From the NCBI GenBank assembly GCA_902806575.1, contig CADCXD010000005.1, positions 930,001 to 994,000 of the forward strand: a stretch of DNA of 64,000 bases, written 5' to 3'. The stretch is from Jackrogersella multiformis (lineage: Eukaryota > Ascomycota > Sordariomycetes > Xylariales > Hypoxylaceae). Positions 1 to 9,991 of this stretch are shown here, piece by piece. The position numbers were made by a program, and so were the translations under genes. The notes beneath the pieces are model-generated. The model ran no database searches. It worked only from the letters and a program-made list of their open reading frames with translations, and was not told the DNA's origin. How positions within the stretch are numbered: position 1 is the first letter of the stretch; each line of letters opens with the position of its first letter.

Positions 1-368
1 CGATTATCATTTCAGACATTGTAAATTCTGGTATTGCCAGGGGCTTGGTCATTTTGGTGACTACCCCCTAACCACACCATTCATAGGTGCGAGCTATCCT
101 TGGCTCATTGATCGGTCCGAGCTTTTATCAATAGTGCTAGGGCCGAGGGTCGGCCTCGGCCCGTAGCACATACAGTTACGTAGTAGTGTATTTTAGCACC
201 CATGCAGCCAAGGCCTGCCTGTCTTTAGCGTACTGGAGCCTAGGGTATGTCCCTTGTCCCTCATTAGGCTCCGGGCTCGCCGCTCCTGTATGGATATACA
301 CTAGACCTTCCACCAACCGATAATCAACTACATTGCACGTTCTCAAAGCTCCATCTGGTAGGATAAAT
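1..368. other. Left-edge intergenic DNA
   Basis: I see no supported gene here. The stretch should contain the promoter and 5' UTR of the aldo-keto reductase that begins just after it. A 67-codon minus-strand reading frame (176-379) runs antisense across the reductase start, but it has no recognisable domain and I do not call it. Confidence 0.5.
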
Positions 369-1281
369 ATGACCCACACTGGGCTGACGTTGACGTCCAG
401 CGTCTGTCTTCAGGAGTCTGATGTCCGGATGCCCGTCCTCGGTTTTGGAGTCTACCAGATCGACCGGCCCGACTGCACGGGGGCATGCCTCCGCGCCGTA
501 TCCGCTGGATATCGCCACATCGACACCGCGCAGATCTACAACAACGAGGAAGAGGTTGGGATTGCACTGCAGCAGTGCGGTCTGCCGCGCGAGGAGATCT
601 TCGTCACCACCAAAATCCGGTATCCCCGTCTCGGCGAGGGGAAGACCTATCTTCGCACCCTGCAGAGCGTCAAGAAGATCGATCCTCGCGAGAACGGATA
701 TGTGGACCTATTCCTCATTCATTCGCCGCATGCGTTGAAACCCAAGGATCGCAAGGAAATCTGGCTGGCACTAGAAAAGCTGCACGGGGAGGGCAAAGCC
801 AGGGCTATTGGGGTCAGCAACTATCAGCCCGAGCATCTGGAGGAGATGAAGGAGTACGCGACAATCTGGCCACCTGCCGTAAATCAGATACTCGTGAGCG
901 GTATTTCGTAACGATACTTTCTGCTGCTTTGTTTCCAGAGGGTTCAACTAAATTATATTATAGCTTCACCCCTGGACACAGCAACGCGAAACCGTGGATT
1001 ACTGCAATGAGCACGGTATAGTTCTCCAAGCGTTCAGCCCACTAGCTAGAGGGATCAGACTACAGGAGCCGACGGTCGTTGAAATCGCGGAGAAAGTTGG
1101 CAAGTCGCCGGCGCAAGTGCTGATCCGGTATTGCTTGCAGAAGGCCTGGGTGCCGCTGCCGAAGAGCGAGAAGGAAGAGCACATCAAGCAGAATGCGGAT
1201 GTTTTTGATTTTAGCATCTCGGATGACGATATGATATCACTAGACCTCCTTGACCGCCAACAAGAACCGAGATTCGAGTGA
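369..1281 (+). CDS. Aldo-keto reductase, 2 exons
   Basis: NADPH-dependent carbonyl reductase of the aldo-keto reductase superfamily (2,5-diketogluconate reductase/xylose reductase-like TIM barrel), probably cytosolic; substrate unknown. Exons 369-893 and 964-1281 give 280 residues, normal for the short fungal members. The intron (894-963, 70 nt, GTGAGC...TAG) is placed so that the family motif N-Q-I-x-L-H-P-W is restored across the junction (here NQILLHPW; most relatives have E where this has L). The catalytic tetrad is visible: D52 and Y57 in HIDTAQIYNN, K82 in VTTKIRY, H118 in LFLIHSPH. The C-terminal half keeps the VDYCNEHGI, SPLARG and PLPKS cofactor-loop motifs. The ATG at 369 is chosen because it precedes LTLTSSV...MPVLGFGVYQ, the usual N-terminus. 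No clustered biosynthetic partner is seen nearby. Confidence 0.93.
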
Positions 1282-1928
1282 GAAATAGTGTTGCATCCCT
1301 TTTTATTTTCATTTTTCAACCAGTCGGATAATGCTCCCAAAGTCATATCAAACCCCGAAAAATAGCACCTCGCATGACGACGTCAGTCAGACCCCAAGAG
1401 CGGGTGTTCAAAGCAGCATATAGTCCTTCGATAAATATCTACAGATTATCAGACGCATCACGTAAGCATAAATTACCAGCTATGAAAGTCGGGATACTTA
1501 ATATGGTTAGAAACAGCATGTAGTGTATTGCTTGATATGCAAGGCTGGGATGCCGTATTCAGAATCGCATGTGCGATTATGACTGAAGGTATTGTGCTCG
1601 TACTTAAATGGTGGCTTGTGTCTGGTATCATTGCGATTACCATCCTTTTTTCATTTCATAGTATAACATAGAGTGACACAGGACTACAATGCCAAATGCA
1701 ACGGCCAGTTCCCAACAATAGGTATGGTTTGACGACCGTTCGAGATCTTCTATCAATTTAACGTAGAAGGATGCTCGTAAATATAATTACAGTCTTCTTA
1801 ATTTGTTGACCTTATCAACTTCTTGCTGATAGTTTCAGAGTAGCCAGCCAATATCCTGTTTCCAGGAGGGCGTGTATTCCACCGAATCTCTAGAAGATCA
1901 GGAGGGCGCCCGAGGCATCGAAAGGTGG
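1282..1928. other. Intergenic DNA downstream of the reductase
   Basis: This is AT-rich spacer containing the reductase 3' UTR and, presumably, the promoter of the next gene. I see no coding region, RNA gene or long repeat in it. Confidence 0.5.
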
Positions 1929-2090
1929 ATGCGCTGCCCAACGCCACCCATATCTGCGGAATTGCCTGAAGATTTAATCAAGAGAGAAGCAGCCTTAAAA
2001 GTCCATCAGCTGAAAGTTCAAGGGAAGATTGCTGCGATATTGTCCAATCTTGAAATTCGTCCAACACACAACACACAACATGTCAGTTAA
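1929..2090 (+). CDS. Possible upstream exon or broken N-terminus
   Basis: An ATG at 1929 opens a frame encoding a helical, protein-like segment (for example KREAALKVHQLKVQ) that stops at 2090. The stop lies ten bases into the next gene, which uses another frame. I could not find a GT-AG pair with good consensus that joins the two; the best phase-compatible candidate, 2016-2100, has a poor GTTCAA donor. It may be a 5' exon with an unusual intron, a frameshifted N-terminus, or chance. Confidence 0.3.
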   Translation: MRCPTPPISAELPEDLIKREAALKVHQLKVQGKIAAILSNLEIRPTHNTQHVS

Positions 2091-3205
2091 TAGACACAGA
2101 CCATGCGGGGGTGATGGAATTATCGGTTGTTCGTCTACCACTGGCCAAGAAGAATCAATGGTTCTCTTGAATAAGGTAGTTGAGCTACTTGATGATGAAG
2201 TCGAGTGTTTTACTCCTAACGAGGAGTACAAAGGCTACCTAGCATGCCCTTTCTGGAAACACAATCCTACTCGATATCTATATGTCAAGAACTCATGTAC
2301 AGAGGGTGATGGTTTTAAGGATATTGGAAAGTTGACGTAAGTAGTCATCTGATATTCTGATGAACCATCTATGCTAAAGTATCCTTTAGGGAACATATCA
2401 GAAGAGTACATTGCCTGTGGAATGGCTGCGAGAAATGTGGGAAGAGATTCAACCAAGTTAGAACGGATAAAGTTGATGAAAATAAACGGAAACACATGGA
2501 TAACTGCAAAACCCCGGAGAGAAAGCCGTCAGACTCGGATGCTGAGTGGATGACCAAGGATCAGGATGCAGAGTATCGGAAACTCAATTTTCAGAAGGAC
2601 AAGGGTGATTCGGGGCAATGCTATAAGAAAATATGTCGTTCTCTGTGGGGACATGATTACCATAACGAGATCCCAGGGCCATGTGAGTGCTTAGGGTCAA
2701 TGAGGATTACTGGTTGTCGTTCACCACGCTAATAATGTCAGACCACCTGCCTGGATTCCAGCCATCAGTCCTGCGCTGGCGATTTGTGAAGCAATTGGAA
2801 CTGTTGCAAGTCCAGAAGAAGCCCGAAGAGTCGTGCCATAATACGAGACTAGATACAGCCGTAAAACCACTGGCTCTCGGTGTTCAGAACATCGATCCGA
2901 TGCTATTGCAAGATGCATTGTGTAACCTGTCGAGCGACCCACCGCCCTTCTATAGAGGGCAATATCGAAAGGATTCGGGCCTGGGATCGTGGGACCAAAG
3001 TTCCGAGAACCAACTGGCCTACACGAAATATACGTTGCCAGACATTCTCTTCGACGAGGAGGAAGCAGAAAACGATGACTTGACACAGGCACAGATGGAC
3101 GCAAATTATGTTAAGGCTGGAGCCTGGACAAACCTTTCGGGGCCAAACGAAACCCTGCGGTTTGAACTGGACAATGAGGATGTAATAGATCAGTTTCAAG
3201 TATAA
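2080..3205 (+). CDS. Atypical C2H2-type zinc-finger protein, 3 exons
   Basis: Fungal C2H2-like protein of unknown function, probably nuclear or nucleic-acid binding by family resemblance. Exons 2080-2336, 2390-2682 and 2742-3205 give 337 residues. Introns 1 and 2 (53 and 59 nt) begin GTAAGT and GTGAGT. The recognisable core is the fungal motif YLACPFWKHNPTRY, followed after splicing by EHIRRVH and then CEKCGKRFNQ...H-x3-C, a divergent Cys/His metal-binding region. The gene is complete only when spliced: joining exon 1 to exon 2 restores KLTEHIRRVHC, and exon 2 to exon 3 restores IPGPYHLPGF. The C-terminal third is acidic and low in structure (DEEEAENDD). The start is the weak point: ATG 2080 is the first in-frame Met, but a different-frame protein-like stretch lies just upstream. 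The gene converges on the secreted-protein gene downstream. Confidence 0.72.
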
Positions 3206-3717
3206 TTTGCAAGCTGGTTTCTTGATATTATGACATTGGTCAACGGCGACTATTTATTTTAGCCCCTTTTTTCTATGGGGAAAAGGATTTCCTTACAGAG
3301 TTGTAATCTTTGAATCTTTGACTGGTGCATTTCTTAGTACTTGCTAGGCCCAAGGCTTGACTATAGAAGAATAATTCTTTTGTTCATTTTAGTCTATATA
3401 GGGGATTTTACTGCAGGATCCTAACCCTGATCGGACATGTGAAGCTTCATTTATTTTCTTGCGAACTATCGCGTTGTCACTATTAGCATCACCATAAGCT
3501 AAAGTTGATGTGAAAGTTATATTTGTATGGCTTTGAATGCTTTTTACTACGAAGAAGCCTATTCAAAGACTCCGAGGCACTATCTTACACACGTTGAGGT
3601 GTATATTCTTAGGTAACCTGGTGACTGAATATTAATGCAAGGGGGAATCCGCCTATAAAACCCTGCCTATTTGATGATAACTACCCAACTTTTCTATCCT
3701 CCAATTCTAGTTCTAGT
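3206..3717. other. Convergent intergenic spacer
   Basis: This is AT-rich 3' flank between two convergent genes and should hold both 3' UTRs and polyadenylation signals. No gene is visible. Confidence 0.5.
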
Positions 3718-4322
3718 TCAAGACGCGATACTCATAGCCAATTGCCATAGACCAGACGACTCAGATGTAATGCATGGTCCTGAGTGTAATACGCTGTGGG
3801 GTGGGACTTTATTATCCTTGGCTGGGATCTGTAGGATAATCGTCTCCGTGATACCAAGATACTGAGATCGATGGCCTGTAGAGCTAACATCTGAAGTATC
3901 GGCGGCGAATATAACGCCAGTTTCACCAGGGGTGATGTAAGCAGAAGTGTTTTCGCCAGGGACAGTTACTAATCCAAGCCCCTTTATTAAGATAACCCAC
4001 CTGTTAGCCTGTTAGTAGTGTCATAATAACCTACAAAGGAAAGTCTTACTTACTGCTTATATGGCGCAGGGTGTAGGCCTTGATCGTAGTTGGGCGGGAC
4101 GAAAGCATAAGACATGTTGGAAGTGCCGCCGAGATTCGCTGCAAAGATATTTCCAGTTCGGTTGAGAGGAGTCGTGGAAGAAAATTCATTATCGAGTTGC
4201 CAGCACTCGATTGTCGACCGACCGTTGCGAGCACCAATACCGGTTATATTAAGACTTGGCTGTGCCGCTGCAGAGCCAAACAATAAACTCGATAGCATGG
4301 CAAAACACACGTGGTTATACAT
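3718..4322 (-). CDS. Small secreted protein, 2 exons
   Basis: Small secreted protein of a family I recall from plant-associated Sordariomycetes; function unknown, possibly a cupin-like fold. Exons 4054-4322 and 3718-4000 give 183 residues. The 53-nt intron 4001-4053 has a GTAAGT donor, a perfect TACTAAC branch site and a CAG acceptor. Joining restores HPAPYKQWVILIKGLGLV. Residues 1-20 form a signal peptide with likely cleavage after SAAA. Visible landmarks are ITGIGARNGRSTIECWQL near the N-terminus, VTVPGENTSAYITPGETG, FAADTSDVSSTGH and LQIP, with the C-terminal VPPHSVLHSGPC that I associate with the family. There are several N-x-S/T sites and no catalytic motif I can name. A TATA-like box and a pyrimidine-rich leader (coding strand) lie upstream. 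The second exon has no start codon of its own, so a naive search for long ORFs misses it. Confidence 0.8.
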
Positions 4323-4448
4323 TTTGAAGCGGGGCAGATGATAGAACTATGGATGAAGAGAGAAGAGAGAAGAGAGAAGGGAAATAGGAGATGAGAGAAT
4401 GGAGAGAACATTATGCAAACACAGTCAGTTACATGAGATATTCCCGCG

Positions 4449-4456
4449 AATATATA
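4449..4456 (-). promoter_or_regulatory. TATA-like box of the secreted-protein gene
   Basis: TATATATT on the minus strand, about 127 bases upstream of the ATG at 4322. The stretch between them is GA-rich on the plus strand (CT-rich on the coding strand), a common layout of fungal core promoters. Confidence 0.4.
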
Positions 4457-6539
4457 GAAAGAAGAAGAAGCCTATGTTACCTATCCCCGCACGGCGAAGT
4501 CCCGATTCAGAACGTCGTGAGTATATTGTGCAACTTAGGAAGGATTCGGACTAATCCATATCTACAATGGGCAATAGGCAATGGGGGTGGCTTATGGGGA
4601 TACCCGATGGTTTGGAGGAGCAAGCAAGCAAGGCTGCCATGTTGGTTCAATATTGGTGACATTAACCAACATAGATAGTCATATGACTTGACTAGTTTGG
4701 TAAAAACAGCCGCTCTCCGATATCTGGCCAATTACAGCCAATGGTGTATTGCGTCAAGCGTTGTGATTATGTATTGTCGATCGCGTATAACGTTACGGTC
4801 AGCCGGGTGTAGTTTAGGTAATTTACCAGAGATCTAAATCTTTGGATTTAAGGAAATTCATGAGACTTAATACCTAGCTAGTCAAGAAGCTCAAGAAACT
4901 AATTCAACGCTTATTCTCTTATTCTTTTACTGCTACTACCCTTTCCCACTAAAGGGGTTTATTATATCTAACACGATACGACATCACTGTTATCTCATTT
5001 GACTGGTTTGAGGATTTAGGAAAAGCTGTAAGACAAAATTACTTACTCCAAAAGATAATCCCAGTAACTCGGATGGATCTCACCGGATCCATAGCGTCGG
5101 AAACCAGCACAGACCCCATTTTCTCTCCTTCAAAATATCTGACCACGCGACATTCCATGCCTTGCCGTTTTATCCCTGTTTCTTTCCGCGCTGTAACCTA
5201 ATGTGCCACCTTGTTCCCACTTAACTGATTTAGTATAGCCTCGTTTTTAGTGTAGTTGAATTACCTACCTAGTGTAAATGTCCGTGGAGATACATATTCG
5301 GCGGTAATACCCGTAAGCTACTCTCTATTAAGGACAGGTTTGTCCGTTTTAATCGAAGAACTAACAGTATTTATGTCAAGGTCCTTGTCAAAGTCCCTTT
5401 AAGGAAGTTAATACTTCCTTACGTACCTATCAAACGCAAACTCTTTTTAGTTTGCTTACCTTAGGTAGGTTAGGTACTTTGGCCGCACCCCTCCAAGGAA
5501 AGGAAAAGGCCTAAAAGGGCTGGCTATACTTTACTATAGGGAGCAATGTTATAAAAAACAAAGGATATGTTAATTTTTATCTTGGTTTTTTCTTCTAACT
5601 ACTTACATTTTTTGTTGTTGCTCTTAGTCATTCAAGAAAGCGGCTAATATTACGCCATTTCATCACGATAGTATGTAATTTCTATTTACTGATTAGGTAC
5701 GTAGCATCATTATAGGCTACTAAGAAGCCTCTTTTATAATCGCGCATACAACTAATTCCATTATAATAAGGACGACCACCGTATGTTGCGCACCGGCTCA
5801 GATACAGTCTATATAGGTACGTACATATACACAGCTTACCATACACCAGTAAGTTTAAGTGTGATGACCATCGTAGCTCAGCTAAGCGTCTCCATATGAA
5901 CCAGTTCGTAAGAGACTATTTCAAGGGTTGTAAACATATCCTACATAGTGGGCAATTACTATGTAGTAATTGCTTACCTACCAAAGTACTTAAATACCTA
6001 AGAAAGTACCTAGGTATAGTTTCTAGGTATAGATCATCGAAGCAGAGGACAGTGCGAAACATAATCTTTCGTCTTTGGTTAGGTATAAACAAGATTTACT
6101 TTACTTTGGTTATAGGATTTTCGATCCTACGTGATAGTACTTATTATGTATACACCATAAGTCCCACGTGGTATTTATGGCCTTTTTGTAGTTTCTCTAA
6201 GCCTTTATTGGCTTAAAATCTACCAAGAATCACCATGGTCATGTCAAATCAAGAGAAACTTGCCTAAGGGTTTGTCAAAACGTATCCTGGTGAGTCATGT
6301 AAGCAGTCGTTCCGTTTAACATGCTCACCACTATAACATAACTTATACTTTCAATACATTTTGATTTATCGCACCCAGGCGACCGTAAGTTGATAGCTGC
6401 AAAGATAAATAAGTTCATTAGTCCTAGCATCAGTATGGGTGCTGCTACACTATCATATATGAGCATCTGTAATGTATGTACATGGGTTGGTCTTCAAGGG
6501 TCTAAACTCCACTGTACCAAGCACGAAATAATGGACTTG
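4457..6539. other. AT-rich gene-free DNA
   Basis: About 2 kb of AT-rich sequence with scattered TAGGTA/TACCTA tracts, many stop codons in all frames and no credible coding region. It could hide a degraded (RIP-mutated) repeat, but I cannot identify one by eye. Confidence 0.45.
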
Positions 6540-6776
6540 CTATGTAAGACACGTGGCGGCTGAACAATTATGCACTGTATTTATCTGGCCGAATGGGGAA
6601 TCGGGAATCGGCCGAGTCACGAATGCCAGCCATCCGGTATTCGGATCTTTTTCTGCTTGATCAACGATAGTGGTATCATAATCGGCAGCGAGATCCCGTA
6701 AAGCGGTCCCGGAGGAAGCCGTAGAATAGCGATACGACATCAAGAAAAGCGTATGTACCAGGTAGGTAGCGTACAT
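6540..6776 (-). pseudogene. Possible gene fragment, 78 codons
   Basis: A minus-strand frame whose translation (ALRDLAADYDTTIVDQAEK, NTGWLAFVTRPIPDSPFGQ) looks more like real protein than its surroundings, and whose local base composition is less AT-rich than the flanks. There is no domain I recognise, and I find no convincing partner exon on either side. It may be a relic, a terminal exon of an unannotated gene, or chance. Confidence 0.22.
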
Positions 6777-7165
6777 GGATGATCAAGGTAGATTAGACGC
6801 GGAGATTTTCCTCATACACAGTTCCAAAAACCTGGTTGGAAGTGTAAAAGATGATTGAATCTTCTGGTTAACATCTGTCATCCATTCATGCGTACCTAGT
6901 GTAGATATTATTCGCGTGCTTCCAATCGAGGAGAGGAACCCCCTTTAGCTCCACATTTAACCGAATATAGTGTATACTTACCTTAGGTAGGTACGTAAGT
7001 TGACGGGCAGATGCGACGGGTAGATGGCTGCCTTGCCTTGCCCCTGTTCAAAGATGACTGTGTGGGTCCATCACAATACAACCCTACACACAATTAAGGA
7101 ATACGCACGAGGTATAACAACAAAAATACACTACCATATTACCTGGATTTAGGTATAAAAGAAAG
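6777..7165. other. Intergenic DNA before the tRNA terminator
   Basis: Short AT-rich spacer with a TACCTTAGGTAGGTAC palindromic tract near 6979-6994. No gene is seen. Confidence 0.4.
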
Positions 7166-7172
7166 AAAAAAA
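7166..7172 (-). terminator. RNA polymerase III T-tract
   Basis: Read on the minus strand this is a run of seven T about 20 bases beyond the tRNA 3' end, the standard Pol III termination signal. Confidence 0.7.
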
Positions 7173-7191
7173 GGAAAGAGATTTTCAATTC

Positions 7192-7294
7192 TGACAAGAG
7201 TGGGATTCGAACCCACGAGGGTTTCCCCACGAGGAAATCGTGTTAAGTTTATAGACCTTAACCTCGCGCCATGGACCAACTCGGCCATCTTGCC
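7192..7294 (-). tRNA. tRNA-Leu(AAG) with intron
   Basis: A full type II tRNA folds from the minus strand. The acceptor stem is GGCAAGA/TCTTGTC with one G-U pair and discriminator A. The D stem is GCC/GGC, the anticodon stem CGAGG/CCTCG, the long variable arm GGG-GAAA-CCC, and the T arm GTGGG-TTCGAAT-CCCAC. The loop reads T-T-A-A-G-G, so the anticodon is AAG (7257-7259), decoding CUU and, with inosine, CUC. About 20 nt (7236-7255) sit between positions 37 and 38 as a canonical tRNA intron, and this intron contains CTTAA, complementary to the TTAAG around the anticodon. Without it the mature length is 83 nt, normal for tRNA-Leu. CCA is not encoded. Confidence 0.95.
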
Positions 7295-7697
7295 CCTTGG
7301 AAAATATAGCTTGATGGCGAACCAGCCATCAAATCAAGGCTTGTGATGCCGAGCCGCTATTGAGGTACTAATAGTAATAGTATGGATATTATGCAGTGTC
7401 CAGGCCACGAATTCACAAAAAGAAATTATTACATACCTAATTATCTCGTCCATCACATCACACTGTCACATACTATGTAGGGCACAATTCATACCCATCT
7501 CATATTAATTTCATAATCTCATAAGATCGGCCGCTCTACGAAGCTCCATCCATCATCAGCTAGGTAGGTTTAATTGAAATATCAAATCTCGCTCAGTTAA
7601 ATGCCATTTATTCTTACAGAGTACCTAGATGTCTCAGGTATCTATTAAAAAACTAAACAACTAGTATATTTCTAATGTACCTAGGTCTAAATATATT
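7295..7697. other. Spacer between the tRNA and the oxidase 3' end
   Basis: AT-rich, with repeated TAGGTA tracts. It contains the 5' flank of the tRNA and the 3' UTR of the next gene, both on the minus strand. No further gene is visible. Confidence 0.45.
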
Positions 7698-9872
7698 CTA
7701 ATGTATTCTGCACAGTTTACTATTCTGCGAAGGCAAGTTTTCTAATATCATCTCGGACATCTTCCAATCCTCCGACCCGACGGCGGTGTGAGCATAAAAG
7801 ACCCCGAACGGATCGTACCGCTGTTTAATTTGATATAACCTGGCATATTTGCTCCCGAAGAAAGCCTGAGTGGAATTGGGCTCGATATAGTCAGCCTCAG
7901 ACATGTAAGAGCCTGCACCGGGCGACACATCCCTCCAGCGTTGCATCCAGTCGAACGTCAACTTGTCGCTGGCGGTTTTGATCTCAACCTCCGGCTTACT
8001 CCCATCCCACAACGTCGCCATAATGGCATGCATGACCGTCTTTCTCCACGCCGGATTGACAGCGTTATCCGGATATCCCCTCTTTGGCGCGGCCGCGATG
8101 TTGAATGCGACTATGTAACCGCCCTCCTCAACAACGCTCTTGATAGCGTCGAAGGTTGCGTTCAGCTTCGCGACGTCTTCCCAGTTGGATTTCGGGAATA
8201 GACGACTCGCTTGCCGAATAGCGTTGCTTCCCCAAGGTTCGACCGGAAAGCTCGCATTCCACGCGTCGTAGAAGTCGTCGTACTCGGTGTAGATCGGGTT
8301 TACTTCAACACCTAACTCTTTGAATCTAGCAAACAACGGGGCGACCAGTGTCTCTAGCTGGCTCTTGTTCATCCCCGGAGCGAACCATGGTCCCATGTCC
8401 GAAAGAAACTGACCGTCGCCGATCTTTGAAATTCGGAAATATTCGTAGTTACCAGCATCGGTATATGTGATGAAGCCATCAAAGAAAGCGCGCATTGCAG
8501 CCCAAAACTGCTCGGCCGTGACGGTTGGCCCTGTTGCTAGGACATAGGTCATAGTAGTCACTTTGATCTTCGGATACGCCTTGACGACGACCGATGTAAC
8601 TATTCCGAAAGTAGACCCCCCGCCACCGCGCAAAGCCCAAAATAGGTCCGGATGACTCTTTTCACTTGCAGTCACGAACCTACCATCAGACGTTACAACT
8701 TCCATCGATAGCACCTGATCCGCAGCCATGCCGTAGAGGCTAGTCAATGGTGAATGACCACCACCTAGAAGGAACCCTCCCATGACGCCGACAGTCTAAC
8801 ATCGTTTATCAGTACTTAATTATTCAAAGGCGAAACTTTAGAGTAGGTATATGTATCACTTACTCGGCCCTCCCCTCCTACTATAGTAACTCCATACTTA
8901 CGAGCAGCCTCGTACGCCTCAAAGGCTTGGACTCCAGTACCGAGTTTGAAGGCAGGGCCGCGATAACGACCTTCCTGATAGTTTCTAAAGAACTGGATCT
9001 GCTTCAGGTGGTGAGTCCAGATCGACAGTGCCCCCATCCCGACCGACTTAGCACTGAAGTCATGGCCGGTATTTTTGATCACCAAACGCAGGTTGAGGTT
9101 ACGCGCGAAATTGACCGCGAGCTGGATCTGTGCCACGTTGCGGACTTTAACCGCATAGGCTGGATAGCCGCCGACTGTACATGCGCTCTGTCCGGTCATC
9201 AGAGCTGGCGGCATGCAAGTTGAGCCCTGAAACAGGACCGCGTTGACTGAGGTAGGATCTTCGGTGCTATTCAAATTAACATGAGTCCCTACCCCCGTAC
9301 GGTTTTCTAGGAACGTACTGGTATATAGACGCATTAATCCAGTTATTGGTAATGAAGTCACATTTGGTCGAGTTGTAATCCTCGAAGGAGTTGTAGCAAA
9401 CTGATGCATATGGGACCGTTTCGATCAGAGCTCCGCCAAGCAAAATATCGAATACCTTCCATGTCAATGTCCAAGGCCAAAAGGAGTCACCTGGGTAAGT
9501 CTTGCATATTCCAGGTTTGGCTCTCTTAGACAGCGCCTCCTCGATGTTTGACTCGTTCTGAAAGTTGAATAGCGTGATATTAGTCAGTTCCAAGTCCGTG
9601 AGGTTGGCTATGATGGCGTCAGTTAGCTGCAGTGCCTCAATCTCAAAGAGTTCTGCGGTTGAATTTGTCTCGTGGGCATCGATAATAGCTACTGCTGGGG
9701 CAACTGTGGACTCGTCGGCCGCTAAAGGGGGTATTAGTTAAAATCTCTGCTTGCCCAATGAAGATGCAGACTAACAAAGTGTCGTATTATCCACGACAAT
9801 TGTTTGAGCACACACGAAGGGTGACAGAAAAAGCAGCAAAGCAGCTACGGCGGCTTCTTTAAAGCTAGACAT
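7698..9872 (-). CDS. Secreted BBE-like FAD-linked oxidase, 4 exons
   Basis: Extracellular flavin oxidase of the berberine-bridge-enzyme/VAO group (FAD_binding_4 plus BBE C-terminal domain); such enzymes oxidise sugars or secondary metabolites. Exons 9776-9872, 9319-9721, 8864-9266 and 7698-8795 give 666 residues. The introns (54, 52 and 68 nt) all restore family motifs, e.g. ASIYHTEDPTSVNAVLFQGS and GEGRTVGVMGGFLLGGGHS. Residues 1-22 form a signal peptide ending FVCA. The FAD-linking histidine is H235 in NTGHDFSAKS. The second covalent site of bicovalent relatives (G-x-C-x-x-V-G) reads G-E-G-R-T-V-G, so the cysteine is absent and monocovalent FAD is expected. The BBE domain near the C-terminus keeps YGS-like, RLYQIKQRYDPFGVFY residues. 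Its N-terminal extension makes it longer than the usual 500-600. It is divergent from the 7-TM gene, 1.7 kb away. Confidence 0.92.
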
Positions 9873-9975
9873 CGTCGTTACGCGCGCCCAGCGAGTCGGC
9901 ACAGGTTGAAGTAAAGCAGCTTAAGGTGAATGAGAAATCTTAAGTAATAGTGGTCTACTATGTCTACCGCCGCCG

Positions 9976-9991
9976 TATATATTCCCACGTG
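9976..9991 (-). promoter_or_regulatory. TATA-like box next to a CACGTG E-box
   Basis: TATATATT (9976-9983; AATATATA on the minus strand) is followed by the palindrome CACGTG (9986-9991), a little over 100 bases upstream of the oxidase ATG. CACGTG is the core bound by bHLH factors in fungi. That it functions here is inference. Confidence 0.35.

Noticed and set aside
176..379. 67-codon minus-strand frame antisense to the aldo-keto reductase start
   Set aside because: No domain, no exon partner, and it overlaps the well-supported start of the reductase.
6974..6985. ATACTTACCTTA resembling the 5' end of U1 snRNA
   Set aside because: It is part of a TACCTTAGGTA palindrome tract and nothing downstream resembles U1.
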